Shown in pieces: positions 16,329-24,465 of a stretch of DNA of 64,000 nt. The notes under the pieces are model-generated. The model worked only from the letters and a program-made list of their open reading frames with translations. It made no database searches and was not told the origin of the DNA. Each line of letters starts with the position of its first letter. Position 1 is the stretch's first letter. The position numbers and the translations under genes were made by a program. Source of the stretch: Pseudomonas protegens. Its GTDB lineage: Bacteria > Pseudomonadota > Gammaproteobacteria > Pseudomonadales > Pseudomonadaceae. The stretch spans positions 248,001 to 312,000 of the forward strand of contig NZ_CP060201.1 of NCBI RefSeq assembly GCF_013407925.2, read 5' to 3'.

Positions 16329-18920
16329 ATGGCGAATGAAGTCTTAGTCGGACTGCGAATAGGCGCCGCTGTATCGGGCTCCTTGAGTGCCGCGTTTGGT
16401 TCTGCCAAGTCAACGGTGCAGCAGCTCGGGCGTGCGACTGATGGTCTGACGGCCAAGCAAAAACTCATCGGGACCGAACTGGCCGCATCCATCGCTCGCG
16501 GCGGCTCGGGCATCGAACGTATGCGCCGTCAGTATGACCAGGTCGGCCGCACCATTGATCAGCTCAAGATTAAGCAGGAGCGTCTCAATACAAGTATTGC
16601 CAGAGGGGAAACACTGAAGTCGAAACGTGGAGAACTTCGCGGCCAAGCAGTGGAAACAGCAGGTACAGCCGTTGCATTTGGCGCTCCTGTCGTTCAGTCA
16701 ATACGTACTGCAATCGAGTTTCAAGACCAGACCCGCGATATCGCAATCACTGGGGGGTTCGACGAGGCAGAGGAAAAACGCCTTAGCGATGTGATGCGCG
16801 GAGCCGCACTAAGATGGAATCAGACCCAAACTGAAGTTGCCAAGGGCACCGCCGTGCTGATCGCGGGTGGCATCTCCAGTGCAAAGGAGCTGGCTGCCTA
16901 CGCTCCAGTAATGGCTAAGAGCGCTACCGCGACTCGTGCAAGCATGGACGATCTTGGCTCAGTCGCTATCGCTTTGAATGACAACCTCGGAATTGGCGCG
17001 GCGGGCCTGGAGCGGTCAATGAACATGCTGGCTTACGCTGGCAAACGCGGTCAGTTTGAACTTGCGGATATGGCCAAGTGGTTGCCCCAACTAACCCCGC
17101 AATTTGCGGCACTTGGTATCACTGGAGAGCGTGCTGTCGCCGAGATCGGCGCCTCTCTGCAAATCGCTCGCAAGGGCGCAGGTAGCAATGACGAAGCCGC
17201 TAATAACTTCAAAAATTTCCTTTCAAAGATTACAGCCCCCGACACTTTGAAAGCATTTGAAGATGCTGGAATCGATTTAAAAGTAAGTATGAAGAACCTG
17301 GTCAGCAACGGTTTGACACCGATGCAAGCCATGCTTGAAATCATCACAAAATACACAGGTACTAAAGGCCCAGCAGCGGCCGCAGAATTCCAGAAGGCGA
17401 TCGCTCTTAAGGATGACACAGAGCGTGAAAGTGCCCTCAATCGGCTCAACGAAGCTTACAAACTGGGAGAGTTGTTCCGGGATCAACAAGTTCTATCGTT
17501 CATTCGCCCAGCAATCGCTAACAGAGCTGAGCAAGCAAGTATTCAAAAGGGAAGCATGGATGCTGCGGACAAAGGAGTCCTGGATGAGGACTGGAAAAAG
17601 CGTATGGGTAGCCCCAAAGAGGAGCTAAAACAGTTAGGTGCAAACTTGGCCGATATTGGAATTTCTGTCGGTAGCGCATTAATTCCGGCTCTAGTTGATG
17701 CAACTGCTGCGCTTATTCCGCTGATGCAATCATTTTCAACGTGGGCAGGTGAAAACCCCGCCATCATCAAAGGTGTTGTCGGTCTAGTTGGCGGTCTGCT
17801 ACTGGGTAAAATGGCCTTTATCGGCATTGCCTATGGCGCGAACCTGGTGATGTCGCCTTTCGTGGCGTTAACCACTTCTGTCAGGACGCTATCTGCAAAA
17901 TGGACGTTACTCCGTGCCCTATGGCAAATGGGCAAGTTCACCCCATTGATTACCGGCCTCAGCCGCGTCGGTGGCGGGCTGGCGACAGTTGCAAGGTACA
18001 GTGGCCTGTTCTTACGTGGCGTCGGGATGGCCTTGGGCGCTCCGCTCGCCATGATCGCTCGTGGCGCGCTCGGTCTGGGCAAGGTCCTGGGTGGCACTTT
18101 GTTGTTCGGCCTTAAGTTGGCTGGCCAGGCTGTGCTGTGGTTGGGCCGTGCTCTGATGATGAACCCTATCGGGCTGGCGATCACTGGCATCGCCTTGGCT
18201 GCTTACCTGATTTACCGCTATTGGGAACCCATCAAGACCTTCTTCACTGGCCTGTGGGCCGAGGTCAAGGAAGGCTTCAATGGTGGTCTGACGGGCATCA
18301 TCGGTTTGCTGATCAACTTCTCGCCCATCGGCTGGTTCTACCGGGCCTTTGCGGCCGTGATGGACTACTTCGGCATTGAGTTGCCTGGGAAATTTACCGA
18401 GTTCGGCAGCATGCTGATAACGGGCCTGGTCAATGGCATCACCAACATGGCCGGATCTCTCAAAGACAGCGTCATTGGCGTTGGCTCATCGGTCAAAGGC
18501 TGGTTCACCGAGACTCTCGGTATTCAGTCGCCGAGCCGCGTGTTCATGGGGTACGGCGCAAACATCAGTGAAGGCGCCGCCATTGGGATCAGCTCTCAGG
18601 CTGGCCTGGTACGCAACGCCGCATTGGGCATGGCCACGCAATCGAAAGTCGATTTGCTGCCGCCCGATCCTGCAGCCGTCTCCAGAGCCAGCATGATGGG
18701 CAATGGAGGAGGCGCCACTCCTGGTGCGGTGCCAGCTGCTGGCGGTCAGCCCGTCTTCAACTTCTCGCCTCAGATCACGGTGCCAGGTGGCCCTGGCGTG
18801 CGTGACCAGGTCGGTCAGGCGCTGCAGGCCGGTTATGCCGAGTTTGTGCGGTTCATGGAGCGCTACGAGTACGACAAGCAACGCCGCAGCTATGGGCCTG
18901 CAGGCGGAGGTTCTGCCTGA
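16329..18920 (+). CDS. Tail tape measure protein
   Basis: An 863-residue protein, the longest in the prophage, in the gp42 place. It has an N-terminal coiled coil (about residues 35-110), a phage tail tape measure domain (about 110-330) and two or three hydrophobic stretches (about 475-520 and 580-640) that may cross the inner membrane during DNA entry. The length sets the tail length. Partly lower GC than the neighbours around 17.2-17.7 kb. Confidence 0.9.
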   Translation: MANEVLVGLRIGAAVSGSLSAAFGSAKSTVQQLGRATDGLTAKQKLIGTELAASIARGGSGIERMRRQYDQVGRTIDQLKIKQERLNTSIARGETLKSKRGELRGQAVETAGTAVAFGAPVVQSIRTAIEFQDQTRDIAITGGFDEAEEKRLSDVMRGAALRWNQTQTEVAKGTAVLIAGGISSAKELAAYAPVMAKSATATRASMDDLGSVAIALNDNLGIGAAGLERSMNMLAYAGKRGQFELADMAKWLPQLTPQFAALGITGERAVAEIGASLQIARKGAGSNDEAANNFKNFLSKITAPDTLKAFEDAGIDLKVSMKNLVSNGLTPMQAMLEIITKYTGTKGPAAAAEFQKAIALKDDTERESALNRLNEAYKLGELFRDQQVLSFIRPAIANRAEQASIQKGSMDAADKGVLDEDWKKRMGSPKEELKQLGANLADIGISVGSALIPALVDATAALIPLMQSFSTWAGENPAIIKGVVGLVGGLLLGKMAFIGIAYGANLVMSPFVALTTSVRTLSAKWTLLRALWQMGKFTPLITGLSRVGGGLATVARYSGLFLRGVGMALGAPLAMIARGALGLGKVLGGTLLFGLKLAGQAVLWLGRALMMNPIGLAITGIALAAYLIYRYWEPIKTFFTGLWAEVKEGFNGGLTGIIGLLINFSPIGWFYRAFAAVMDYFGIELPGKFTEFGSMLITGLVNGITNMAGSLKDSVIGVGSSVKGWFTETLGIQSPSRVFMGYGANISEGAAIGISSQAGLVRNAALGMATQSKVDLLPPDPAAVSRASMMGNGGGATPGAVPAAGGQPVFNFSPQITVPGGPGVRDQVGQALQAGYAEFVRFMERYEYDKQRRSYGPAGGGSA

Positions 18921-19801
18921 TGTTCGCGATCCTGGGCGAGATTGAATTTACCGTTGCCGGTGGTATCAGCGGCATGGAGCAACGCGGATCGGCTGATTGG
19001 GCGGAACACTCGCGCATCCAGGGCAAGCCCTTGTTGGAGTGGATCGGTGAAGGGTTGGAAGAGTGCAACCTGACCATCGAGCTGCATCCTGTTCTGGGCG
19101 ATCCCGAGGCGCGGCTCCGGGCTTTGCGTCTGGCCAAGAAAAAGCATGAGCCCCTGGCGCTCGTGATGGGGAGCGGCGAATACCTCGGCCCGTATGTCAT
19201 CGTCGACCTCAACAACGTTATCCGCCGCGCTACGGCCGTAGGCCAGATCAAGTCGGCATCGGTCCAAGTGAGCCTGAAGGAGTACACCGGGGCATTTACT
19301 CGGAAGGCTCTTCGTCCTGGTCTGCTCGATCCGGCAGTCAGTGGAACTTCTGCAGCAGTGACAGGCTCCCCTGGGCTCATCTCACGGATGCTGCCATCAC
19401 CCAGCACAACCCAACTGGTGATCGGGCACGCAAAAACTGCCGGTAACGTGCTGAAGGCTGGCCAGAACCTTTATGAGACGGTCAAAAGCGGCAACGCCTC
19501 GATGATTCTTGGCCAAGTCCCCCAGTTGCTGGGAGTGACCGCTCGGGCAATCGAGCCACTGCAGGGACTCAAGGATGCGGCTGGCCTGCTCGATGACGGC
19601 TCCGACTTGTCGCGGCTGGGCGAAGATGTGCTCTCCAGCGTCATGGGCGCTCGCTCCAGCCTGGACCCGGTAGACCTGGGCAACATCGTTGATCGGTTCG
19701 CCACATCGAGAGAGTCACTTGGCCAGGCCCTGACCAAGATGGATGGCGCCAGTACTCGACTGTCCGGCCTGGCGGCGCAAGTCCTCACGAGGAAGGCATG
19801 A
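18920..19801 (+). CDS. DNA circularisation protein (Mu gpN-like)
   Basis: A 293-residue protein of the gpN family: ILGEIEFTVAGGISGMEQR, with EHSRIQGKPLLEW near residue 35. In Mu, gpN is a virion tail protein ejected with DNA and holding the infecting ends as a circle. Starts one base inside the tape-measure stop and overlaps the tail X gene by four bases. Confidence 0.85.
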   Translation: MFAILGEIEFTVAGGISGMEQRGSADWAEHSRIQGKPLLEWIGEGLEECNLTIELHPVLGDPEARLRALRLAKKKHEPLALVMGSGEYLGPYVIVDLNNVIRRATAVGQIKSASVQVSLKEYTGAFTRKALRPGLLDPAVSGTSAAVTGSPGLISRMLPSPSTTQLVIGHAKTAGNVLKAGQNLYETVKSGNASMILGQVPQLLGVTARAIEPLQGLKDAAGLLDDGSDLSRLGEDVLSSVMGARSSLDPVDLGNIVDRFATSRESLGQALTKMDGASTRLSGLAAQVLTRKA

Positions 19802-20007
19802 TGTTTCTTGTCCATGTCACCACTGAGGGCGAGCGCTGGGATCAACTGGCTTGGCGCTACTACGGCGATGCTCACCGGTATTTGCCGATCGTTGAAGCCA
19901 ACCCCCATGTGCCGATCACAGCTGCTTTACCTGCAGGCTTGACCTTGGCCATCCCCATCCTTGAACCCGAACCAGCAGCGGAGGATCTGCCGCCATGGAT
20001 GCGATAA
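19798..20007 (+). CDS. Tail protein X, LysM-like
   Basis: A 69-residue protein of the P2 gpX type, a LysM-like fold: TTEGERWDQLAWRYYGD, then IVEANPHVP and LPAGLTLAIP. It is a hub/baseplate protein in contractile tails. Overlaps both neighbours. Confidence 0.88.
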   Translation: MMFLVHVTTEGERWDQLAWRYYGDAHRYLPIVEANPHVPITAALPAGLTLAIPILEPEPAAEDLPPWMR

Positions 20008-21107
20008 CACCTGCACAGGTGCCCGAGGCGCGCTTCGTGCTGACGTACCAACAGCGCAATATCACGCGGAACATCAGCGACCACCTTTTATCACTGACTT
20101 ACCAGGACTTCCTGACTGGTGAAGCCGACAACCTGGATGTCGAGCTTGAAGACTCCGAAGGCAAGTGGCGGGATGCTTGGTATCCGGGACACGGCGATAC
20201 CTTGGCGCTGTCCATCGGATGGGCTGGGGAGCCTCTACGAGCAGTAGGCCGGTTTGAGATCGACGGTATCGAGCTGCGTTGCCCGCCCTCGACGATCACC
20301 ATTCGCGCGTTGGGCACTGGCATCAACAGCCCATTGCGCACGCCGGAACATAAGGCCTACGAAAACACCACTTTGGATGCAGTGGCTAAGCAGGTCGCTA
20401 CACGCCAGGGGCTGGTCTTGGTGGGCAGCATCGAGCCGATCAAACTTGACCGACTGACGCAGCAAGAGTCGGACCTGGTCTTTCTGCGCCAGCTGGCCGA
20501 GGAATATGACTATGCCTTCAAGGTCACCGGCAACAAGATGGTGTTTCACGCCATCAGTGAACTGGCCAGAGGTGCGCCAGTGGCCACTCAAGTCCTCGGC
20601 GACCTGGCGAACGTCAACCTACGGGACCAGATCCGCGACATCCCCAAAGCCGTGAAGGTCAAACACAAAGACCCCGCGCAAAAAAAACTGGTCGCCTACG
20701 ACATCGTCAACGGCGAGACCGTCGCGGTCCCCAGCAGCGCGAGCAAGACCACGACCAGCGGCGACACAAAGAAGAAGCGTAAGCGCACCGCCTCGGCCGA
20801 AGAGGCCAAGGCAAAGGCCAAAGCTGAACTGGCCAAGGCCAACCGGGAGCGTACAAAGGGCAGCTGGACCGCGATGGGCCGCCCCAACCTGGTTAGCGGC
20901 AATATCGTCACCCTGGCGGCCGCTGGCAAGCTCGGAGGCAACTACCTGATCACCTCCGCTCGCCATGAAATGACCCGCAGCGGCGGCTACATCGTTGACA
21001 TGGAGTCGTGCCGGATCTCGGCGCCCTCGATCTCCATGACACTGGAAAACACCAAGCCTGATCTGGCTCTGTCGACCTACGGCATCGAGCGCGAGGTGAT
21101 CGCCTGA
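19995..21107 (+). CDS. Baseplate hub / late control D protein (Mu gpP)
   Basis: A 370-residue protein of the phage late control D family, the hub of the baseplate (T4 gp27 type fold). An N-terminal NISDHLLSLTYQDFLTGEAD segment and a central EYDYAFKVTGNKMVFH segment fit the family. A Lys-rich linker (about residues 255-290) separates the two hub domains. Overlaps gpX by 13 bases. Confidence 0.88.
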   Translation: MDAITPAQVPEARFVLTYQQRNITRNISDHLLSLTYQDFLTGEADNLDVELEDSEGKWRDAWYPGHGDTLALSIGWAGEPLRAVGRFEIDGIELRCPPSTITIRALGTGINSPLRTPEHKAYENTTLDAVAKQVATRQGLVLVGSIEPIKLDRLTQQESDLVFLRQLAEEYDYAFKVTGNKMVFHAISELARGAPVATQVLGDLANVNLRDQIRDIPKAVKVKHKDPAQKKLVAYDIVNGETVAVPSSASKTTTSGDTKKKRKRTASAEEAKAKAKAELAKANRERTKGSWTAMGRPNLVSGNIVTLAAAGKLGGNYLITSARHEMTRSGGYIVDMESCRISAPSISMTLENTKPDLALSTYGIEREVIA

Positions 21108-21658
21108 TGGGCGTTGAACTGGAATACGGCGAAGTCAGTGCCGTGGACTATGTGACCTGCCGTATCCGGGTGCGCCTTGATGAGCGTGATGGTGTCGAGA
21201 GCTACTGGCTCAACGTGCCCCAGCGCAACACGCAGGGCACAAAGCGTCGCCCGTTGATGCCCGAGCTGGGTGAACAGGTGGCGGTGCTGCTCGATGCTGA
21301 TGGCGTGGGTGGTGTGTACCTGGGCGGGGTCTATTCAACGGCAGAACCGCCGCCCGTGGTCGATGAGGACACGGACTATGTACGCTTCAGCGATGGGACT
21401 GTCTCGACCTACGACCGTGCGGCCGGGGTCATGACGTTGGACTGTGTGGGGGCTTTGCTTGTGAAGTGCGGGCGGAACATCACGGTTGAAGCTGGGGAGC
21501 CGGTGGTGGTTAAGGCGCCCTCAGCGATCTTAGATATCCCGCAGGTCACACTGAATGGAAACCTGCAGATGAAGGGCGATCTGCAGGTCAATGGCAACGT
21601 CACCGCCAGTGGAGTGGTCATGGACGCAGGTGGAAACTCGAACCACCATAGTCACTAA
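21107..21658 (+). CDS. Baseplate assembly protein V (Mu gp45 spike)
   Basis: A 183-residue spike protein: an OB-fold domain (residues 1-90, GEVSAVDYVTCRIRVRLDE, MPELGEQVAVLLD), then a beta-helix of hydrophobic repeats, ending NSNHHSH, probably an iron- or metal-binding tip as in Mu gp45. Last gene of the third late block. Its stop overlaps the stop of the convergent DUF4145 gene by three bases. Confidence 0.88.
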   Translation: MGVELEYGEVSAVDYVTCRIRVRLDERDGVESYWLNVPQRNTQGTKRRPLMPELGEQVAVLLDADGVGGVYLGGVYSTAEPPPVVDEDTDYVRFSDGTVSTYDRAAGVMTLDCVGALLVKCGRNITVEAGEPVVVKAPSAILDIPQVTLNGNLQMKGDLQVNGNVTASGVVMDAGGNSNHHSH

Positions 21659-22308
21659 ACAATATTTCGGCGCTTTGTTGCTGGTGTTAAAGCCCTAACT
21701 GCTTCCAGTTCTTTTTCTTCAGTGATGCAATAACGAACAGTCATATTCAATAGTGTAAAAAGCGCCAGCGCGACCTCAGGGGTGTCATTAAGATTCACGG
21801 TTCCCGGATGCACGGACTCATTCCCGAAGATTCTAATGGTGTCAAACGCCTTTAGAACTCGACTCGGAAGTCCTTTTTCTACGAGTTCACCAATTTGCGT
21901 GTGGATGTCTCCTTTCTTACCTAGAAGCTGCTGACAGAGCTTTTGTACGCATAACCTGAGCAACGCCGCAGAAGCACGTGGTGAGTGGTTAAAAATCAAC
22001 CTAGCCTCTTCGAAGTCTATTTTTATGTCGTCAGGCATATCCTCCTCTGCAGCTGGAGCGGTAGAGGCACTCGGATAAATTAGGTAGCCCGTACCTCCGA
22101 TTAGTACTGATAGTGGATTCGTGGCAGATTTGTCATCACCAATCCACACACCAGGCCGACTGCAAGCACTGCAGAACGACATTGATACCGGTGAGTATTC
22201 ATCAGGGTTCACCAGTAGATGCCTCCATTGCATCGCGGAAAAAGCACCGCAATGAGGGCATCTGAAGCTCTGTTTTTTATAGCCGGGGGTTGTATCACTC
22301 TGTTTCAT
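21655..22308 (-). CDS. Zinc-ribbon DUF4145 protein, prophage cargo
   Basis: A 217-residue protein on the strand opposite the late genes, with lower GC. Residues 17-50 hold a zinc ribbon (CPHC ... CSAC). Residues about 95-200 are a DUF4145 domain (EEARLIFNHSPRASAALLRLC, then the end motif GNESVHPG). DUF4145 is related to HEPN-type helical domains and is common in defence genes and fused to nuclease subunits. An RNase role is not proven, as the R...H spacing here (RIFGNESVH) is longer than the usual R-x4-6-H. Placed between two late blocks, so a moron, possibly excluding other phages. Confidence 0.75.
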   Translation of the reverse strand: MKQSDTTPGYKKQSFRCPHCGAFSAMQWRHLLVNPDEYSPVSMSFCSACSRPGVWIGDDKSATNPLSVLIGGTGYLIYPSASTAPAAEEDMPDDIKIDFEEARLIFNHSPRASAALLRLCVQKLCQQLLGKKGDIHTQIGELVEKGLPSRVLKAFDTIRIFGNESVHPGTVNLNDTPEVALALFTLLNMTVRYCITEEKELEAVRALTPATKRRNIV

Positions 22309-22356
22309 ACGATCCTTCGAAATAGTTGAACATCAGTCTTATTTAACCTGAATGCA

Positions 22357-22379
22357 TCTTTAATCTCGATCAAAAGCTT
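22357..22379 (+). promoter_or_regulatory. Putative phage late promoter, copy 4 (variant)
   Basis: CTTTAATCTCGATCAAAAG, two changes from the other three copies. It ends only 30 bases before the gp46 start, so transcription must begin within or just after the motif. This spacing argues that the motif is part of the promoter itself and not a distant enhancer. Confidence 0.68.
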
Positions 22380-22408
22380 ACTGCCTCCGATCTCTCCAAC
22401 ATGGGGGC

Positions 22409-22786
22409 ATGACCACGCCAATTCCTTATACCAGCATCACCGCCGCCCACTGGCAACCCGTCCTCGGTACTTCCGGCGAGGTTGTCGAGGGCCTGCGTGA
22501 CATCGACCAGGCGATCCGCATCATCCTGACCACCCCCAAGGGCAGTGATGCACACCGGCCAGAGTTCGGCAGCAACATCCATCTGTACATCGACTGGCCT
22601 GTCAATCGCGTGACTCCGCACCTGGTGCGTGAGGCGGTTGATTCGATTCGCCAGTGGGAGCCACGGGTTTCCGTAGTCCAGGTACAGGTGAGCATTGAGG
22701 GCTCGCAGGTGAGTCTGCGGGTTCAATGGCGTGTTGCGGATGGTGTCACCCAGTTGACCGAGGTGTCCTATGCGCGAGCTGCCTAA
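22409..22786 (+). CDS. Baseplate wedge protein, Mu gp46 / GPW-gp25 type
   Basis: A 125-residue protein of the gp25-like lysozyme-fold family (GLRDIDQAIRIILTTPKGSDAHRPEFG, with the WEPR motif near residue 88). It forms the inner baseplate wedge. GGGGG ribosome site three to eight bases upstream. First gene of the fourth late block. Overlaps gp47 by 17 bases. Confidence 0.88.
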   Translation: MTTPIPYTSITAAHWQPVLGTSGEVVEGLRDIDQAIRIILTTPKGSDAHRPEFGSNIHLYIDWPVNRVTPHLVREAVDSIRQWEPRVSVVQVQVSIEGSQVSLRVQWRVADGVTQLTEVSYARAA

Positions 22787-23891
22787 ACCAGTGTTCGTCG
22801 AGATCAATCCGGCCGCCAACGAAGCGGACTTGATTGCCCGATACGAGAGCAAGACAGGAAAGACCCTGTATCCCGCGCAAGTGGAACGACTGTTTATAGA
22901 CCAGGTCGCATATGCCCAGACGCGCCTGCAGTTGGCTATTCAGAGCGCTGGCGAGCAGCTCCTGGTGCGTTATGCCAAGGCTCCGATACTCGATTATCTG
23001 GGCGAATTGGTGGCGACCCCAAGGCTGTTGGCCGTTCCCGCCCGCTGCCCCCTGAAGTTCCGCATGCCGACTGCCGTGCAGCAGCCCCTGCTGATACCTG
23101 CAGGCACCCGCGTCAGCACTCAGGACGCCAAGCTTTCGTTCCTGACAGACCAGGACGCGCTCATTCCGGCCGGACAAACGCAGATCAGCGTGACGGCAAC
23201 CTGTTTGACTGCCGGTGTCCTGGGCAACGGGTGGGCTGTCGGCCAGATCAGCAGCATTGCCAACCCACCTGCAGTTGGTCTGATCGCCACAAACACCAGC
23301 ATCACTGCAGACGGCGCAGAGGACGAGGACGATGACCGCTATCGCGAGCGGATCATTCTTGCACCGGAGGCATTCAGCAATGCGGGCAGCCGTGGCGCGT
23401 ATCGCTACCACGCGCTGGCAGTGCATCAGTCCATCATCGATGTGGCCGTGCATGGGCCAGACGAAGGCCAGCCGGATGGGCACGTGGCCTTGTTTCCTCT
23501 GACCAATACCGGCTTGCCCTCAGCTGACCTGCTTCAGCGCGTCAAGAGCCAGGTGAGTGGCGAGAAAGTACGTCCGCTGTGCGACACCGTGCATACCTAC
23601 GCACCCACCGAGGTCGCCTACGAGATTAAGGCGCGCATCACCTTCTATGATTCTGCAAGTCGTGAAGGCGCTATGAAGATGGCTCAGGCTGCAGCGCAAG
23701 CCTACGCCGTTGAACGACGTGCAGGCCTTGGACGTGATCTTGTTCAGGAGCAACTAACCGCGCTGCTGCAGGTGAGTGGTGTGTACCGAGCAGACGTTGA
23801 GCTTCCGAGCGCTGTACGCGAACTGCAGGGGCACGAGTGGGCAAACTGCACCTCTATCCAGTTGGTGGATGCAGGGTTCGTCTATGGCTAA
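22770..23891 (+). CDS. Baseplate J-like protein (Mu gp47)
   Basis: A 373-residue baseplate J family protein: the start ELPKPVFVEINPA, the AGTRVSTQDAKLSF segment, the DDRYRERIILAPEAFSNAGSRGAY motif and the central SIIDVAVHGPD. It builds the wedge that opens on contraction. Overlaps gp46 and gp48. Confidence 0.9.
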   Translation: MRELPKPVFVEINPAANEADLIARYESKTGKTLYPAQVERLFIDQVAYAQTRLQLAIQSAGEQLLVRYAKAPILDYLGELVATPRLLAVPARCPLKFRMPTAVQQPLLIPAGTRVSTQDAKLSFLTDQDALIPAGQTQISVTATCLTAGVLGNGWAVGQISSIANPPAVGLIATNTSITADGAEDEDDDRYRERIILAPEAFSNAGSRGAYRYHALAVHQSIIDVAVHGPDEGQPDGHVALFPLTNTGLPSADLLQRVKSQVSGEKVRPLCDTVHTYAPTEVAYEIKARITFYDSASREGAMKMAQAAAQAYAVERRAGLGRDLVQEQLTALLQVSGVYRADVELPSAVRELQGHEWANCTSIQLVDAGFVYG

Positions 23892-24465
23892 CCATCAACT
23901 GCCACCGGCGCTGGCCGGTGATGAGCGTTTTGCAGTGCTCTGCGAATTGCTCGACGAAACGCTGGAGGGCCTCGACCTCAATGCCGTGTTGGTTTACCTG
24001 GTCGACTTGGTGAAACCCGCATTGCTGCCAAATCTGGCGGATCAGTTTTCCCTGCTCGATGAGGCGGCCTGGCAACTGGCAGAGTCCGACGAGGCCAAGC
24101 GCAACCTGGTCAAGAACGCCGCCCAGCTGCATCGATACAAGGGCACCCCCTGGGCTGTGCGAGAGGTCATCCGCTTGCTTGGCTTCGGCGAGGTGATGCT
24201 CCAGGAGGGCATGAACAACCGCCTGCGTGATGGATCGATCACCCGAAATGGCGGCTATGTCCATGGCGATCCTTCAGCCTGGGCCCTTTATCGCGTTGTG
24301 CTTCAACGCGCCATAACAAACGACCAGGCCGCGCTTCTGCGCCGCCTCCTTCTTTCAGTAGCGCCCGCACGCTGCCGTTTGGTGACCCTCGACTATCAGT
24401 CTGTCGCGATCCGGCACAACGGCGTTGCGCGTCGCGATGGCCAATACAACCATGGGAGCAGCTAA
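23884..24465 (+). CDS. Tail protein I (Mu gp48-like)
   Basis: A 193-residue protein; ATG at 23884 overlaps the gp47 end by eight bases. Family features: LPPALAGDERF near the start, LVDLVKPALLPNLADQF, and KGTPWAVREVIRLLGFGE. It links wedge and tail fibre. Directly followed by the fibre gene (one-base overlap). Confidence 0.85.
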   Translation: MANHQLPPALAGDERFAVLCELLDETLEGLDLNAVLVYLVDLVKPALLPNLADQFSLLDEAAWQLAESDEAKRNLVKNAAQLHRYKGTPWAVREVIRLLGFGEVMLQEGMNNRLRDGSITRNGGYVHGDPSAWALYRVVLQRAITNDQAALLRRLLLSVAPARCRLVTLDYQSVAIRHNGVARRDGQYNHGSS

